64,000 nt of DNA, from assembly GCA_963932465.1 (NCBI GenBank), contig OZ010795.1, forward strand, positions 477,018,806 to 477,082,805, written 5' to 3'. Below are positions 11,556 to 23,331 of this stretch, one piece after another. Each line of letters starts with the position of its first letter. The stretch's first letter is position 1. This DNA comes from Maratus speciosus. Taxonomy: Eukaryota; Arthropoda; Arachnida; Araneae; Salticidae. Below the pieces are notes generated by a model. That model was not told the DNA's origin. It saw only the letters and a program-made list of their open reading frames with translations, and ran no database searches. The position numbers and the translations under genes are program-made.

Positions 11556-12260
11556 ATAAAATATTTCAAGCAGTTGTTCTACACAATTTAATCCTCAAAG
11601 TGTTTTTTTAATTATCGTGTCACTGAAGTTTACAGATATTTTCCATAATAAAATAAATTATCTTAGAGTCAATATACGGATATGTCTCAATAGTAGAAGC
11701 TTGTAAATCATCAGCTTTTAACATAAATATCACAAATAAGCTTTTGAAAATCGTAATTCATGAAATATAAACGAATTCTTGGCAGATTTTAAAAATTGTT
11801 TTGTTTAAATATTTGTCTTCAATGTTTGCTATAACTTTATCAATTACATTTTTATTATATCTTTTTTTCTATCATATGTTTTCCAAACTTTTTTATAACA
11901 TGCTTGGGTAACTTTTATTTTTCATGAAGCGGCCTAAGGATAAACAAAAAAAAATAGAAATTTAGAAAACTTGTTATTGTAAAGATATATTTTGTCATAG
12001 TTGTTTAATATTCAAATATTCTGAAATAAATTGGCTATCGATTAAATGTTTCGAAAGTCATGAATGTCATTTTCAGATTCCTGTTTAGTTCAATATAATT
12101 TCAAATTTCTGAAGCTTATATTTGCGTGTCTGATCTGACAAAATACAGAACTAGAAAATAGATTTAATGATGACCTTAAATCAGAACTACACTTAAATTA
12201 GAATGATGCTCAAAATGTTAATTGTAAAATAAATTTTTTCACTTTATATAAAATGAAGAG
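11556..12260. other. AT-rich stretch, nothing recognised
   Basis: Stops in all frames; no repeat or RNA signature seen. Confidence 0.5.
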
Positions 12261-12570
12261 TGAATAAAGTTATAAAGAAAATAAGAAAAAGAAAAAAAAG
12301 AATTGATTAATTTTAGTGCTAAATTCAAAGAAAAATAAATTATTTTAAAACATTTTATTAACAAAGACTAAAAGATAGTGGGACGGCAGGTAAATTGACA
12401 AACTCAGTTTTCTTTCTGTGAATAAAGTTATAAAGAAAATAAGAAAAAGAGAAAAGAATTATTTTATGGCTAAATTAAAATAAAAGTAAATTATTTTAAA
12501 ACATTTTATTAACAAAGACTAAAGGATAGGGCGAGGTCAGGTAAATTGATTAACTAGTTTTCTTTCTGTG
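12261..12570. repeat. Tandem duplication, period 158 bp
   Basis: TGAATAAAGTTATAAAGAAA at 12261 recurs at 12419, and both units continue through TTTTAAAACATTTTATTAAC to TTTTCTTTCTGTG. The second unit has small deletions. Non-coding. Confidence 0.8.
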
Positions 12571-12897
12571 TTCGATCATAAGTAGCGGCAAATAGCCTGG
12601 CGCACCAGAGACCCTTTCTGGACTCTTATGTAACTTATTATCAGCAGTTCGCTTCAGATAAACGTCAGTAGATTCGAACTCAATTTTGTTTTAGAGTGTG
12701 TTAAAATTGTTTTACCACAGAGTGCGAGGAATTATCTCTGGAATGATATTTCAATCCCTCTATCTGAAATATTTTCAAAATATAAATCAAAACGTAAGAG
12801 TTCGTACCAAATGCATATTTTTTACAATGAAAGCACTTAAAACCTTGGTTGAAATAAATATAGCAGCATTGGGGCAGTATGTCGATGATGAGTCAGA

Positions 12898-13560
12898 ATC
12901 CTAGGAGGTACCATATGCCGACACTGATGATGACAATAATATGGAAGGTTGTCACAGTAAAGACTGCATTATCTGAGGTGAATAGGGTAAAATAACGAGG
13001 ATGAGTTAGATTACGAGGAGGTCCCATATGTCGACACTGATGATGACAATAATATGGAAAATTGTCATAATAAAGATTGCATTATCTGAGGTGAACAGGG
13101 TAAAATAACGAAGATGAGTCAGATTACGAGGAGGTCCCATATGTAGACACTGATGATGACAATAATATGGAAGTTTGTCATAGTAAAGACTGCATTATCT
13201 GAGGTGAACAGGATAAAATAACGAGGATGAGTCAGATTACGAGGAGGTCCCATATGTGGACACTGATGATGACAATAATATGGAAGGTTGTCATGGTAAA
13301 GACTGCATTATCTGAGGTGAACAGGGTAAAATAACGAAGATGTGTCAGATTACGAGGAGGTCCCATATGTAGACACTGATGATGACAATAATATGGAAGA
13401 TTATTATAGTAAAGACTGCATTATATATGGTGAAGAGAGCAAGATAACGATGATAGGTCAGGATCGTAGGAAGTCCCTTATGTCGACGCTGATGATAACA
13501 GTAATATGGAAGATTATTACAGTAAAGACTGCCTTATCAGTTGTGAACGGGCAAGGATGA
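12898..13560 (+). repeat. 113-bp minisatellite, about six units, coding-like
   Basis: The block CCATATG recurs at 12911, 13024, 13137, 13250 and 13363, then as CCCTTATG at about 13476: an exact 113-bp period. One frame of each unit reads an acidic peptide (YEEVPYVDTDDDNNME, then SKDCII). Most units stop right after it at TGA, and 113 is not a multiple of three, so the array cannot encode one long repeat protein. The fifth unit (13342 on) lacks the TGA and is open into the last unit. The unit looks derived from an acidic coding exon that later amplified as DNA. I do not recognise the parent protein. Confidence 0.85.
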
Positions 13561-14000
13561 ACTCTGATTCCAAAGTTCCATACGCATATATTGGGAGAAT
13601 GCTGATTGCTCTATTTTGAATGCAGATAAAGCTAGGCACAGACACAGGCGATGAAATATTAGCTTATAAAATTTTCAGTTTACAACATTGTTTGAATAAA
13701 TTATCTCGGATATTTTAAAATGCGTTAATAAATGTTTCATAGGTATCTTAATAAAAATTTATATTCGCTATCTTACACACTTCCATTCTTCATCGTACTC
13801 TCTATGAGGCAAGATGATGAATATAAATTTTCTTGGGAAAGTTTATTTTCTCATCCAACAACCTTATTTTGTACCAACAACGAATTTTCCAGAAAAGCAA
13901 AACTGTTCAGTAATTTTTTAAATGCTCATTTTTTTTTAAGCAGATGGTTCTTAACTAACAGATCAGTACTTTTTTTGCTGCCATTAGATACAAACTGTAA
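13561..14000. other. Unassigned stretch before the TIR element
   Basis: The forward frame 13732-14037 (101 codons) has a hydrophobic, F-rich product and runs across the left end of the next transposon. It matches nothing I know and is probably spurious. Confidence 0.3.
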
Positions 14001-15474
14001 TAGGGTAACTCCGGGAGAGTCGCCGCATACGGGGTAGATGCCGCACCCCTTGTATTTCTTATAATTATCGATAGATGGTCGTGAAACGCACAGTATAGGT
14101 GCGCAATGAGATTATTTTAACCAGTGTATAGCATGAATCCCATTTTGATGTTTACTTGTAGAAGTACAATCCTTCATTTAACGTAAATGCATGATTTCAG
14201 TGTCCAAACTTTTAAACACGTTATGTTTAAATACTTTTCATACACTAATTACTGAACGCATGCATGATTTCGAAGTCAAAACTAAGTGTAGCGTTTGTAT
14301 AGAGTTCTGTGTGTATGGTTACGCCATTTTCTTTAGCGATGGCGGGTAACTGTGATGGTCGACGTCTGCACCATGCAAAATGAGATACATGCCGCACTGC
14401 TATTCCTGTATACATGCCGCAGTTTCTTTTGTACGGGATGATTAAGTGTTATTAAAATTTCCTTTTCTTTTTGCACAGACTAAACATGTTAGGCATGTTA
14501 TCAAGTTTACTAAAACCAAAGGAGAAAAAGGGGACTATAAAAAGTAACAAGAGCAAGAAAGATGCAAGTCAAGATGATGACAATGAAAACTTGGATTACG
14601 CGTAAAGCAGACGTTCTTTGCAAACTACTCCAAAAAAGAGGAAATGTAATTGGCTTCGTTGCATCATGTGTTTAAATGTAGTTACATAAAGACTGTAGTT
14701 TTTCTCCACCTTTTTCTGTAGATTGTAGTCGAAAAAACAGGTCTCATGGCCCATTCGGGACCATTGGTGCATATAAGCACCTTCATAAAGCGCTTACAAA
14801 ATTTGTTTCTGGCACCAATAAAAAAGAAAAGTAATATTTGCTTTGTTTAATTAGAGCATTTTCAGGTTTATTTAAGTAAAGGTAAGTTCTTTTAAAAAAA
14901 AGTGGTACCAACCGAATAAAATATGTGTAAAAGCCACCGGTCCCGAAAGGGTTAACAAATAAATTATATAAACACAATTTTACTTTTTTTCTTTTCTAAT
15001 ACATTGATGTTACGTTGTTGCTGAAATAACAATTAAAATTTAATGTAAAAAAAAATAAGTCCTTAATTTTAATAGTGAAAGTACGCAACAATTATTAATT
15101 TGAATCTACTAATACGTTTCATTGTACTCATTTAGTTTCATTTCGTTATTACATCGTTAATTATAGTGCACATATGCATATTTTTTTTAATATTTCTGTT
15201 TATAATTTCATTTTGTTCTTATTACAAGCGCGGCATAACTAACGCACAAGTGCGGCGTCTCAGCCTGAATGTACGGGTGATGTTTTGTACGGGTGAACAA
15301 TGTAATGTTTTAGAAAAAAAAATGTTAAAAAATATTAATAATTTGTTTTAAATTTTTTTGTCGCAATACACGCGTTGTATATTTAACATTAAATAGCGCA
15401 GCATGATTTTTTTTATTTTATGACCACCATGGGACTTTATACACAAATTAAAAGAAATATGCGACATAAATCCC
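14001..15474. mobile_element. DNA transposon of uncertain superfamily with GGGTAAyTCCGGG ends
   Basis: The left end GGGTAACTCCGGGAGAGTCG (preceded by TA) is mirrored by TAAATCCCGGAATTACCC (followed by TA) at the right end, giving about 1.47 kb with a TA target duplication. Motifs such as TGCCGCA and TGTACGGG recur inside. A forward frame at about 14486-14605 follows a strong acceptor-like TTTTTCTTTTTGCACAG. It gives a K-rich then acidic peptide ending near a CX2C-containing segment (WLRCIMC), which is compatible with the tail of a pogo/Tigger-type transposase. That assignment is a guess; the catalytic part is absent. Confidence 0.5.
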
Positions 15475-18236
15475 GGAATTACCCTAAATTAAAAAACTCA
15501 TTATTGCATTCTGTTAAACATTTGTACATACAAATATCACTTTTAAAGATATATTTTATGTGTGTTGCGTGTTAAAAGATAAATTTTATTTGTGCAAATC
15601 TGCGTGCATCTTACAGCAGTATAAGATAAAAATGAAAATATAAATTTAATAAAATAAAATTTTATTTAACAGATATATTTCATCATAGTTACTCAGTATG
15701 AAAAACTCTTGATAAGTAACTGAAATGCTTCGGGAGATATGAATGTTATTTTTATACCATATTGAGTTTAATATAACTTGAATTTCATGCCAAGTACGTT
15801 TAATGTATAAATGCATAGAGAGCCGGAAAAAGAGATTTAATAATATCCCTCGAGCATAAATTGCACTTAAAAGAGTACAGAATTTGTTTAAAATGGAGTT
15901 TAATTGTTTTTAAATAAGGAAGAAAACATAAATCTTGTAGCTAAATTATATGCAGATTTATTTTTAAACACATTGCGAGGAACAGTAACGTATTTTAACA
16001 TATTTTATTTTAAAAATGGAAAAAAATTCTTTCTTTTATTCACACTAATTTGAAAATTTCCATTTTATTTGTTAAAGGTATTCTCAATTTTTCATTTTTC
16101 CGCTCAATAGCGTGAAATATTCTGGATTCGCGAGCTCATTTAGGCGCGTATATGCTTGAAATTTCAAGAGATTACTTCATAAGTGCCTTAGAATTGTATG
16201 GTGTTTTTATTTTATTCCGAAATGGGATATATCTTGATTTATAATTGACTGGTCTCTGGCGAAGAGCACTCGCGGAAAGTCGCGTTACAAAAATCGGCTT
16301 TAAAAACTAATTTTCAAAGAATTTTCTGAGTGACGCTCTGTGTTTTCAGGAAACTAGAAGATATTGTTTGATTTTCAGATGACAGAATAAACGTTGGAGT
16401 AAATTATTTGCGTTTAGGGATACAAATACCTTCTTGAATGTTTCAGAAATCGGTCATTTTCGATTTAATGAACATCTTCAAATGACGAGAAATTATTAAA
16501 AACTTAGCAATTCATATTTTTACATTAAAGGAAAATCTTGAAAAACATTAAGAAGCTATTCCACAAAAACCATAAGAGCATTATATAGTCAGTGTTATTT
16601 TTAAATTCTTTCGAGATTTGAGATTATCTGTGCATTAGTAAGTTAACAATATACTAAAATTTTATATTTAATCATAATCTTAATGTACCTGTATGATCTG
16701 ATTATGTGAATTGATACTTTTTTTTACGCAAGTTTGAATCAACTACTAGAAATCAGGAAATCACAATATGTCAAGAAATGCTTATCTCAAAAACCTCAAA
16801 CATGTATTTGTGTAAATATTCAATTTTCCACATTTAAAAAAAAATATTTTTTGTTATTTTCCTTTAAAAATGCATTATTTTCTCTATAACTTGTCTCTGC
16901 CTAAAATTATTACGCAGTTATTCGCTAAATTATTTATTTTACCCCAAAAGTCTTATTGTGTTAGTAATGATTGTTAGATCTTAATACAATAAAAACTGTT
17001 TAAAATATTTATCTGTCATTTTTATCCGAATTTTCCCAATAACATGTATTAAATATCTAGCTAGAGCACGGCATACATTAAGAAATACGGTATTAGTAAT
17101 TTAAAATTTCAAAATTAAATACATAAAGCATACTTAAAATTTATAATATATTTCCAAGTCTAGCATTTTTTCACACTGTCTTACTTTTACATCTTAGAGT
17201 TTTTTTCGTAAGCATACGTAACACTATAAATATTGGCTACTAGAAATTAAATAAATAAACTGTATATTGCTATGAGATAAAAAAATAATATTTAGTAATA
17301 CATAAATGAGAAATAAACCGTATCTCTATATTTTTATAATATAATTAATATTCATATACGTATCGCAAAATATGTCTAGGTATTTATTTAACATAATAAT
17401 AATTTTATATTTTGCTTTTTTTTAATACGAATATCTACAAACATAATATATATTTATTTATTTAATTTTTCACTGAATACTGTTTGCATACATTAAAGGA
17501 AAGCTTTATAAATATATTATCTTTAATATTCCCGAAAACTGAATTTCAGAATTTACTCATTTTACATTTTTTTTTTAAATTGTCTTTATCTGATTATTTG
17601 CGCATTGAAAATTTTATGTCAACTATACAAATATATTTCTTATTTTAAAACTGAAATATTTAGATTTTTATTATAATATTTAATATGAAAATTTTTGAAT
17701 AATAAATGATGTTGTACTAAATTTTGATTGAAAAATTTGAGTAAATATGAAGTATATATATTGATGTAGTTCCATAAAAAAATTGAAATAGTTTTTTTTA
17801 TATATAAAAGCTTTTTAAGTCATTGTCTTTGAATGAATGCTAATGTTTAATTTCTTTTTATTTGCCGGAGGAAAAAGGAAGTTAATTTAGCAAAGCTAAT
17901 GTATATTAATCATGAATAATTCTATTTTCACTTCAATGGTTTTTTTAAAGCTAGTAAAGATGTTACATAGTTAATTAAACTTGAAATTTTTCTGAGTAAA
18001 AATTTTTATATTTCACGTTAATAACTATTCCTATAAATTTAAAGGTAATATTGTTTTGAGGATTAGGTACATTTTGAAGATATTAAAAAAATATATTTTT
18101 TAATAGCTTATAATAAGGTTTGACTCTTTAGAAACAATCTGAATTACACCGATGTAAAAATTCTCCTTTCAACAGAAGTTATGTCCAAAACAGTATAACC
18201 CTTTACCTAATGATCTACTGCAGATTTTTTTCACGT

Positions 18237-18240
<4 letters not shown>
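15475..18240. other. Long AT-rich stretch, nothing recognised
   Basis: About 2.8 kb with stops in all frames. Local GC rises at 16080-16460 without a convincing exon. No inverted ends found. Confidence 0.5.

Positions 18241-18280
<40 letters not shown>
18241..18280. repeat. Poly-T tract (about 40 bp)
   Basis: Uninterrupted T run, with no retroelement tail detected next to it. Length may vary between individuals or be an assembly limit. Confidence 0.9.
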
Positions 18281-18282
<2 letters not shown>

Positions 18283-18517
18283 TTGCTACAATGAAAATTA
18301 GAGGATATAGATAAAACAAATACTCAGCCACGAAAAATTTATTTATTTAAAGGTAATTTATTAAAGTGGTAATTTAAAGTACCGTTAGTACAATATGCCT
18401 AAAATATTTTTGTAACAGAAAACCAACACGATATTTTAAATGAAGTTTAAACTCTTATAAATGGTAAATAACAAGAAGACGCAAATTGACAATAAAAAAA
18501 TATTAAATTGGCATAGT

Positions 18518-18523
18518 TTTATT
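18518..18523 (-). promoter_or_regulatory. Poly(A) signal AATAAA
   Basis: Sits about 60 bases downstream of the TAA of the candidate exon 18584-18724 on the same strand. AATAAA is common by chance in such AT-rich DNA, so it supports the exon only in combination. Confidence 0.4.
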
Positions 18524-18583
18524 TTACACATGAAAAATGAGCAAAAATTAAAATTTGATGACATTAAAAAAAACTATCTTTTT

Positions 18584-18724
18584 TTAAGGTTTTGATTTAG
18601 TTGTACAACGCCTGCATTCCAAGGACAACACGTTCTCTCCCATCGCCACATATGCAATACATGAATTTACAATGCCATTCCTAGGATTGCAAAAAGAAGT
18701 CGATGTCACAAATTTTTCGATTTC
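18584..18724 (-). CDS. Candidate terminal exon of a Cys-containing protein
   Basis: On the minus strand a pyrimidine-rich acceptor (TTGTTATTTTTTATAG, ending at 18725) is followed by 46 open codons and a TAA at 18584-18586. The peptide has four cysteines (residues 12, 22, 37, 40: SFCNPRNGIVNSC, then LECRRC) and a basic tail. A canonical AATAAA lies on the same strand at 18523-18518, about 60 bases past the stop. Acceptor, in-frame opening, distinctly higher GC than the surrounding sequence and a correctly placed poly(A) signal together make a real last exon likely. The spacing C-X9-C-X14-C-X2-C recalls small secreted disulfide-bonded domains, but I cannot assign a family. No upstream exon was found in this window; it would lie at higher coordinates. 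Confidence 0.45.
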   Translation of the reverse strand, partial: EIEKFVTSTSFCNPRNGIVNSCIAYVAMGENVLSLECRRCTTKSKP

Positions 18725-19059
18725 CTATAAAAAATAACAATGAAACAGAAAAGAAATACAAGGGAAATCATTACTACACTACTATTTAGTAATTACATTA
18801 GGAAGTAGATAAAAACGATGGAAAACTACACAGACGAAAAGAAAACAAAAAGTCTTTTCTTCAACACCCAGTGTACTGGCTGTTGTTATAAGTACCACCG
18901 AGTAATTCAACTGTTAAATCAAATACATACACCGTTCACCTAAAATAGTTATTCAAATCGTATTTTAAGATCCTAATGAACATCAATCCTAAGATCCTAA
19001 GATCATAATGAGGGCCACCTGTTGGACGATAATATACACTAAAAAGTAATCAGCACCAG
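18725..19059. other. AT-rich stretch, possibly intron
   Basis: If the 18.6-kb exon is real this is its upstream intron. It contains a tandem AAGATCCTAA motif near 18970-19000. No further exon recognised. Confidence 0.3.
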
Positions 19060-19300
19060 TTTCTATCACGGCCTAACTAAATCTAAAGTTATCTGAAATT
19101 CCGTGCATTAATACTTGAGAGCCCACAAAATTTTTGTCATATACAGACAGACTTACAGGCAGAATGACAGACAGACATTTTTTAAAAATCATCAAATCGT
19201 ATTCAGGATCTTCTAAAACGTGTAAATTCATCGAAAACCGGAAGTCGAAAATTTTCACGAATACAATAGTACAATTCTTCTATAGATAGAAAAGAGTAAA
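19060..19300 (-). repeat. Unnamed repeat family R, copy 1 (partial, inverted)
   Basis: Reverse complement matches the 5' part of the copies at 19371 and 26341: TATC near the end, then TTCCGG, ACGTTTTAGAAGATC, repeated CTGT units, AAAATTTTGTGGGC and the GGAATTT/AACTTTAGATT block. It lies head to head with copy 2. Confidence 0.7.
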
Positions 19301-19670
19301 AATTAGGCGTACTTTTCAAGATGAACATTGAATGCTTATAAAAGAATCTATACAAATCTATTTTTACTTTTTTCTATCTTTACAAGAAGAAAGAATTGGA
19401 TTCGTGAAAATTTCGAATCTGTGTATCAGGGACTCTGTCTGTTTGTATGTGATGACACAAATTTTGTGGGCGCTCTATCTCAAGAACTGATGCGCGGAAT
19501 TTAATAAAACTTTAGATTCAGTTAGTCCTATTATAAATTGGTGCTGATTACTTTTTGGTGTAAATCACACAACACGTGGCGCTGCTATGCTGCGTTTTCC
19601 ACGATTACCGCAATAGCTCTATCTCAAAAGTTAATGCATAGATTTTCATCAAACTTCAGATTCAGTTATA

Positions 19671-21383
19671 CAGTGGTGGCCGAAATTGTGGACATTTTTT
19701 GAAATGTTCATGTTTTATAATTTTGTGTGCTTATAGAATATGTTAATTTTAACTTAAATACAAATGTTTATACATCAAATTCAAGGAGATTTAATTTAGA
19801 ATTTAATAAACAGAATTCAAATATCTGCATTACAAAAAAAGTTACGCATACTTTAGTCTAAAATACAAACACTATTAGCCATGAATGCTGAAGTGTATTG
19901 TAATAAAAGCTTCATAGTCAATCAAAATGACTGTTCTGAGAACCAATCAAATGTCACTAACTAAACGGAAGTATGTTTTGATTTGTAAAAGCGGTATTTT
20001 GCTGGAATGAATTTTGCAGAAAGTTGAATACTAGTATAACTAAAAAGAATAATGTTTTTAAAAAATATTTCTATTTTTTTTCTTAATGCAAATAATTTAA
20101 AACAATGTCATCAACAACAAGAACTGATTGGACACCTACAAAAAGGAGCAGAATTGTCATATTCTGAGAAAAAGGTTTCTCTTATGCTGAAATTACAAGA
20201 CATGTTGGGGATTCAGTCACTTTATCTGGCGTACGAAAGCTGTGCTTATGTTATAAAGAAACTAAATCAGTGATTAAATAAGGCAAGATTAGGCCGAAAA
20301 AATGCACAAGTGCTTCGGACGATAGAAAGATAAAAAGTTTGTGCCTCAAAGATCGAATTATTTCATCAGATGCTGTTAGATGTGAAATGAACGCAATGGG
20401 TATTTCAGTTAGTTCAAGAACAATAAGGAGAAGATTAGCAGGTTATGGACTGAAAGGTGGCATTCCAAGGAAAAAAAACATTTTTAAAGCTTCAGCAACG
20501 CAATAAATGAGTTCAGTAGACAAAAGAACACATTAATTGGTCAGAAAATCAGTGGAAGCAAATAATCTGGAGCGATAAGAGTAAAATATTGCTCTTTGGT
20601 TGTGATGGGCAAAAATATGTGAGACATAAAGTAGGGGAAGAGCTGCATCCTGATTGTATTGAAGCAACTACAAAGAACCCAACAAATGTCACGATTTGAA
20701 CATATATGTCTGCAGAAGTGGGCCGCATTCAAGTGATTGATAGCATTCTGAATGCAAAAAATGCATCGAAACTGTCCTGGAACCAAAATTGATACCTCCA
20801 TCAGGGATCTGTCCCCAATAAATCATCATTTATCTTTTAGCAGGATTCAGCTCCATGCCATATGGCAAAAATATGTAAAGAATGGTTTAAAAATAAAGCA
20901 TACGATAATTAGCCTGGCCAGGAAACCGTCCTGATGTGAATGCGCTATAGAAAATTGGCGACGAAGTTTGAAAATCCTTGTATAAAAATATCCTTCCATA
21001 TAATAAAACGCAAGTTATTGAAGCTATAATTGATTCTTGGCATCATGTGATTTAAAAAAAAAATTAACTCCAAACACTAGTACTCTCAATGAACAGACGC
21101 CGAGAAGCTGTAATAGAAAACAAGGGTTATCCTACTAAATATTGAATGTTTAAGTGTAACTTTAAAATACAATGAAATCTAATATAGATCTTACTTTTTG
21201 TAAGCGTAACATTTTTGTAATGCAGATATTTTCATTACGGTTTTTTATGAAATTCTACATTAAATTTCCTTGAATTTATCATATAAACATTTGTATTTAA
21301 GTGAAATTTATTATATTCTTCAAGCACACAAAGTTATATAACATGGAAATTTCAAAAAATGTCCACAATTTTGGCCACCACTG
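19671..21383 (+). mobile_element. Tc1-type DNA transposon with long inverted ends
   Basis: 1713 bp, TA on both sides (19669-19670, 21384-21385), starting CAGTGGTGGCCGAAATTGTG and closing with its complement. The inverted ends stay recognisable for about 190 bp. It carries a broken transposase gene and is nested inside repeat family R. Confidence 0.85.
20052..20960 (+). pseudogene. Tc1-type transposase, multiply broken
   Basis: Recognisable pieces in order: an N-terminal helix-turn-helix-like segment (20052-20273, ELSYSEKKVSLMLKLQD), a second DNA-binding part (SSRTIRRRLAGYGLKGG near 20410-20460), the first catalytic block IIWSDKSKILLFGCDGQK (20559 on; Asp at about 20573) and the second, QDSAPCHMAKICKEWF (20841 on). 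The region of the third acidic residue is degraded and frameshifted after 20890. In-frame stops occur at about 20505, 20697, 20787 and elsewhere. The layout is that of the cut-and-paste transposase family that binds the inverted ends and inserts at TA. It cannot be active. Confidence 0.8.
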
Positions 21384-21922
21384 TACCTTCATATAATTTG
21401 GTACTGATTACTGTTTGGTGTAAATCGTCCAACATGTGGCACTGATATGCTGCGTTTTCCACGGTTACCGCAATAGCTCTATCTCAAAAACTAATGCATG
21501 GATTTTCATCAAACTTTAGATTCAGTAAGACGTTGACATAAGCCTTTGCTGATTAAGTTTTAGTATTAATAACCCAACAGTTGGCGCTGTATTCTCTGTG
21601 CTGTATTTTGCAGGATTTACGCGATTTTAGAGATAGTCGCATCTTAAGAACTAAAGCACGGATTTTCATATCATTAGAATTCTCATGATGGGCATGGATT
21701 GATATATATTTTTGGCATTGTGTTAGCGAATTTGAAGTATTAATATATATGAGATAGAAGAAAGTTTTCGGATTTGCACATCCGACTAGTTTATTATAGC
21801 ACAATAATTTTGATTGGTATAGATATCATAATATTTGAAAATTTTCCAACTCAGTGAAAATATGTCCAGGGTTAGAATCTAATACAGATCTTTTGACTTA
21901 AATTATAAATGTTCTTATAACT

Positions 21923-22160
21923 TACAAGGAGAGGGCCAACCATGGTAATCACAGGTTTTTTGGCTAGAGGCCCCTTTGTCATAGGTTCAACGGATTTTAT
22001 GCAACGCTCCTTAGTTCTGGAGAAACAGGAGTTGTCCAATATTATAATTTAAATACTTACTTTGCAATCCTTTGAATACGTTGGTCGTAGCTCAGTTGGT
22101 GTGGCATTAGCTCCCTGTTCCGCGGTCTCAGGTTGAATTCCGGTGCGTGCTACATTTGGT
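21923..22160 (+). repeat. tRNA-like module with conserved leader, copy 1
   Basis: Reads AGGAGAGGGCCAACCATGGT, then GGCCCCTTT, GGTTCAACGGATTTTATGC and CTGGAGAAACAG, then a tRNA-like part with an A-box TAGCTCAGTTGG (about 22089) and a B-box-like GGTTGAATTCC (about 22131). The D stem cannot pair properly, so it is not a functional tRNA. The same leader plus tRNA-like order recurs inverted at 23880-24140. It fits a SINE-type, polymerase III-derived repeat. Confidence 0.6.
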
Positions 22161-22185
22161 TTTCTCATCTTTGGTTTTATAAATA

Positions 22186-22714
22186 CAGGGTGTTTCTAAA
22201 TGAATAGCGGGGTTTTAACGCTTGGTAGTATTTATTACATAAAACTTAAAATTGTAATTAATTCATAAAATGAAAGATCAATTAAAACAGTTTTGCTTAC
22301 AAGTGTTCAATGTGAGCACCTTTCGTCACACGGCACACATCAAGTCGATAGCTTAGTTCTTCCCAAGAGTTGATTAGTGTTTGTGGGGTCATTGTTGCAA
22401 CAGCTGCAACGGTCAGCTGGTAGTGGGGGCACATACACACGCTCCTTTATGAACCCCCACAGGTAGAAATCTCATGGCGTCAGATCTACTGAGCGTCTGA
22501 ACAGAACTTCATTGCTAATCAACATTTGGGAAGGACAGAGCTATCAACTTGATGTGTGCAGTGTGACGAAAGGGGCTCACATTGAGCACTTTTAAGCTTG
22601 TAGGTAAAATTGTTTGAGTTGCTCTTTCATTTTATGTATTAATTATAATTTTAATTTTTATGTAATAAATTCTACCAAGCGTTAAAACACCGATATTCTT
22701 TTAAAAAGATCCTG
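22186..22714. mobile_element. Palindromic mariner derivative made of two inverted 3' ends
   Basis: 529 bp with TA on both sides (22184-22185, 22715-22716), left end CAGGGTGTTTCTAAATGAAT. On the minus strand the left arm ends in SWEELSYRLDVCRVTKGAH followed by a few residues and a stop. On the plus strand the right arm ends in SYQLDVCSVTKGAH in the same way. Both arms are therefore the C-terminal coding end of one transposase type plus its 3' terminal repeat, facing outwards. The left arm keeps more coding sequence (FIKERVYVPPLPA upstream in a shifted frame). The 5' half of the transposon is absent. Confidence 0.8.
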
Positions 22715-22880
22715 TATACTTGTAATTAGAAGTTAATAATATCATTGTAAATTAAAAATTATAATAAGTATATCGATTATTATTTTAACCTATTTATTTT
22801 TTTATTTGTAACTAAATAGTTGTATATCATCATAAAACTGTTAATTTTTTAAAAATCACTTTTAAAATTTATTTTATGCA

Positions 22881-23331
22881 TAGGGTGAACCAAAAGTCTT
22901 GCCCTGATTATAAATATTTACTGTGCTCAAACTATTACAATTAGACATACGTTTGTTTGGATACATTGTAAGTGCTGTTATAAAGTTTTTTATAAGACCA
23001 CGTACCTCAATAAATTTCAACGGTGCCCCCTTGGTAGCTACGAGAATGTCTAAGCGGTATTCTAGTTCTCGCCCGGTGTCCTTTAACATGTCTTCTGTTG
23101 CAATAGACACAGCAGCTTGTATCCTAGTCTTCAGTTCTTAGACTCACCAATTGGTGTGGCCAGGGTGTTGATCCGTCACATCCAATCCGCCGATCCGGAA
23201 ATGCTTCGTTTAAAAACTACTAAAACTACTAAAACTGGCCTATCCAATAATACAACAAGTTGCATTATTATACAAACGGTTAATTTGCAATGGATTATTA
23301 TAATGAGGGCAAGACTTTTGGTTCACCCTGT
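22881..23331 (-). mobile_element. Internally deleted mariner-type element, 3' coding end kept
   Basis: Inverted ends GGGTGAACCAAAAGTCTTGC and its mirror CTTTTGGTTCACCCTGTA with TA flanks bound about 450 bp. The minus strand reads ELKTRIQAAVSIATEDML, RELEYRLDILVATKGAP and then the 3' end: the same C-terminal block as in the neighbouring palindrome (RLDVCRVTKGAH) but a different family. The catalytic part is gone. Confidence 0.75.

Larger units (their letters stand above)
19368..21800 (+). repeat. Unnamed repeat family R, copy 2, split by a Tc1 element
   Basis: Begins TCTATCTTTACAAGAAGAAA and ends GAGATAGAAGAAAG at about 21740, so the ends are inverted (CTTCTATCT / AGATAGAAG). The interior is a degenerate tandem of about 145-bp units marked by GCTCTATCTCAAAA and CATCAAACTT. 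Removing 19671-21383 plus one TA restores a continuous unit. No coding capacity; other copies are at 19060, 26341 and 42570. Confidence 0.75.

Noticed and set aside
13732..14037. 101-codon forward frame
   Set aside because: It runs across the left terminus of the 14001-15474 transposon, and its product is F/L-rich without a signature.
22082..22155. tRNA gene
   Set aside because: A- and B-box-like motifs are present, but the D stem and acceptor stem do not pair. The same structure recurs inverted at 24 kb, so it is a tRNA-derived repeat.
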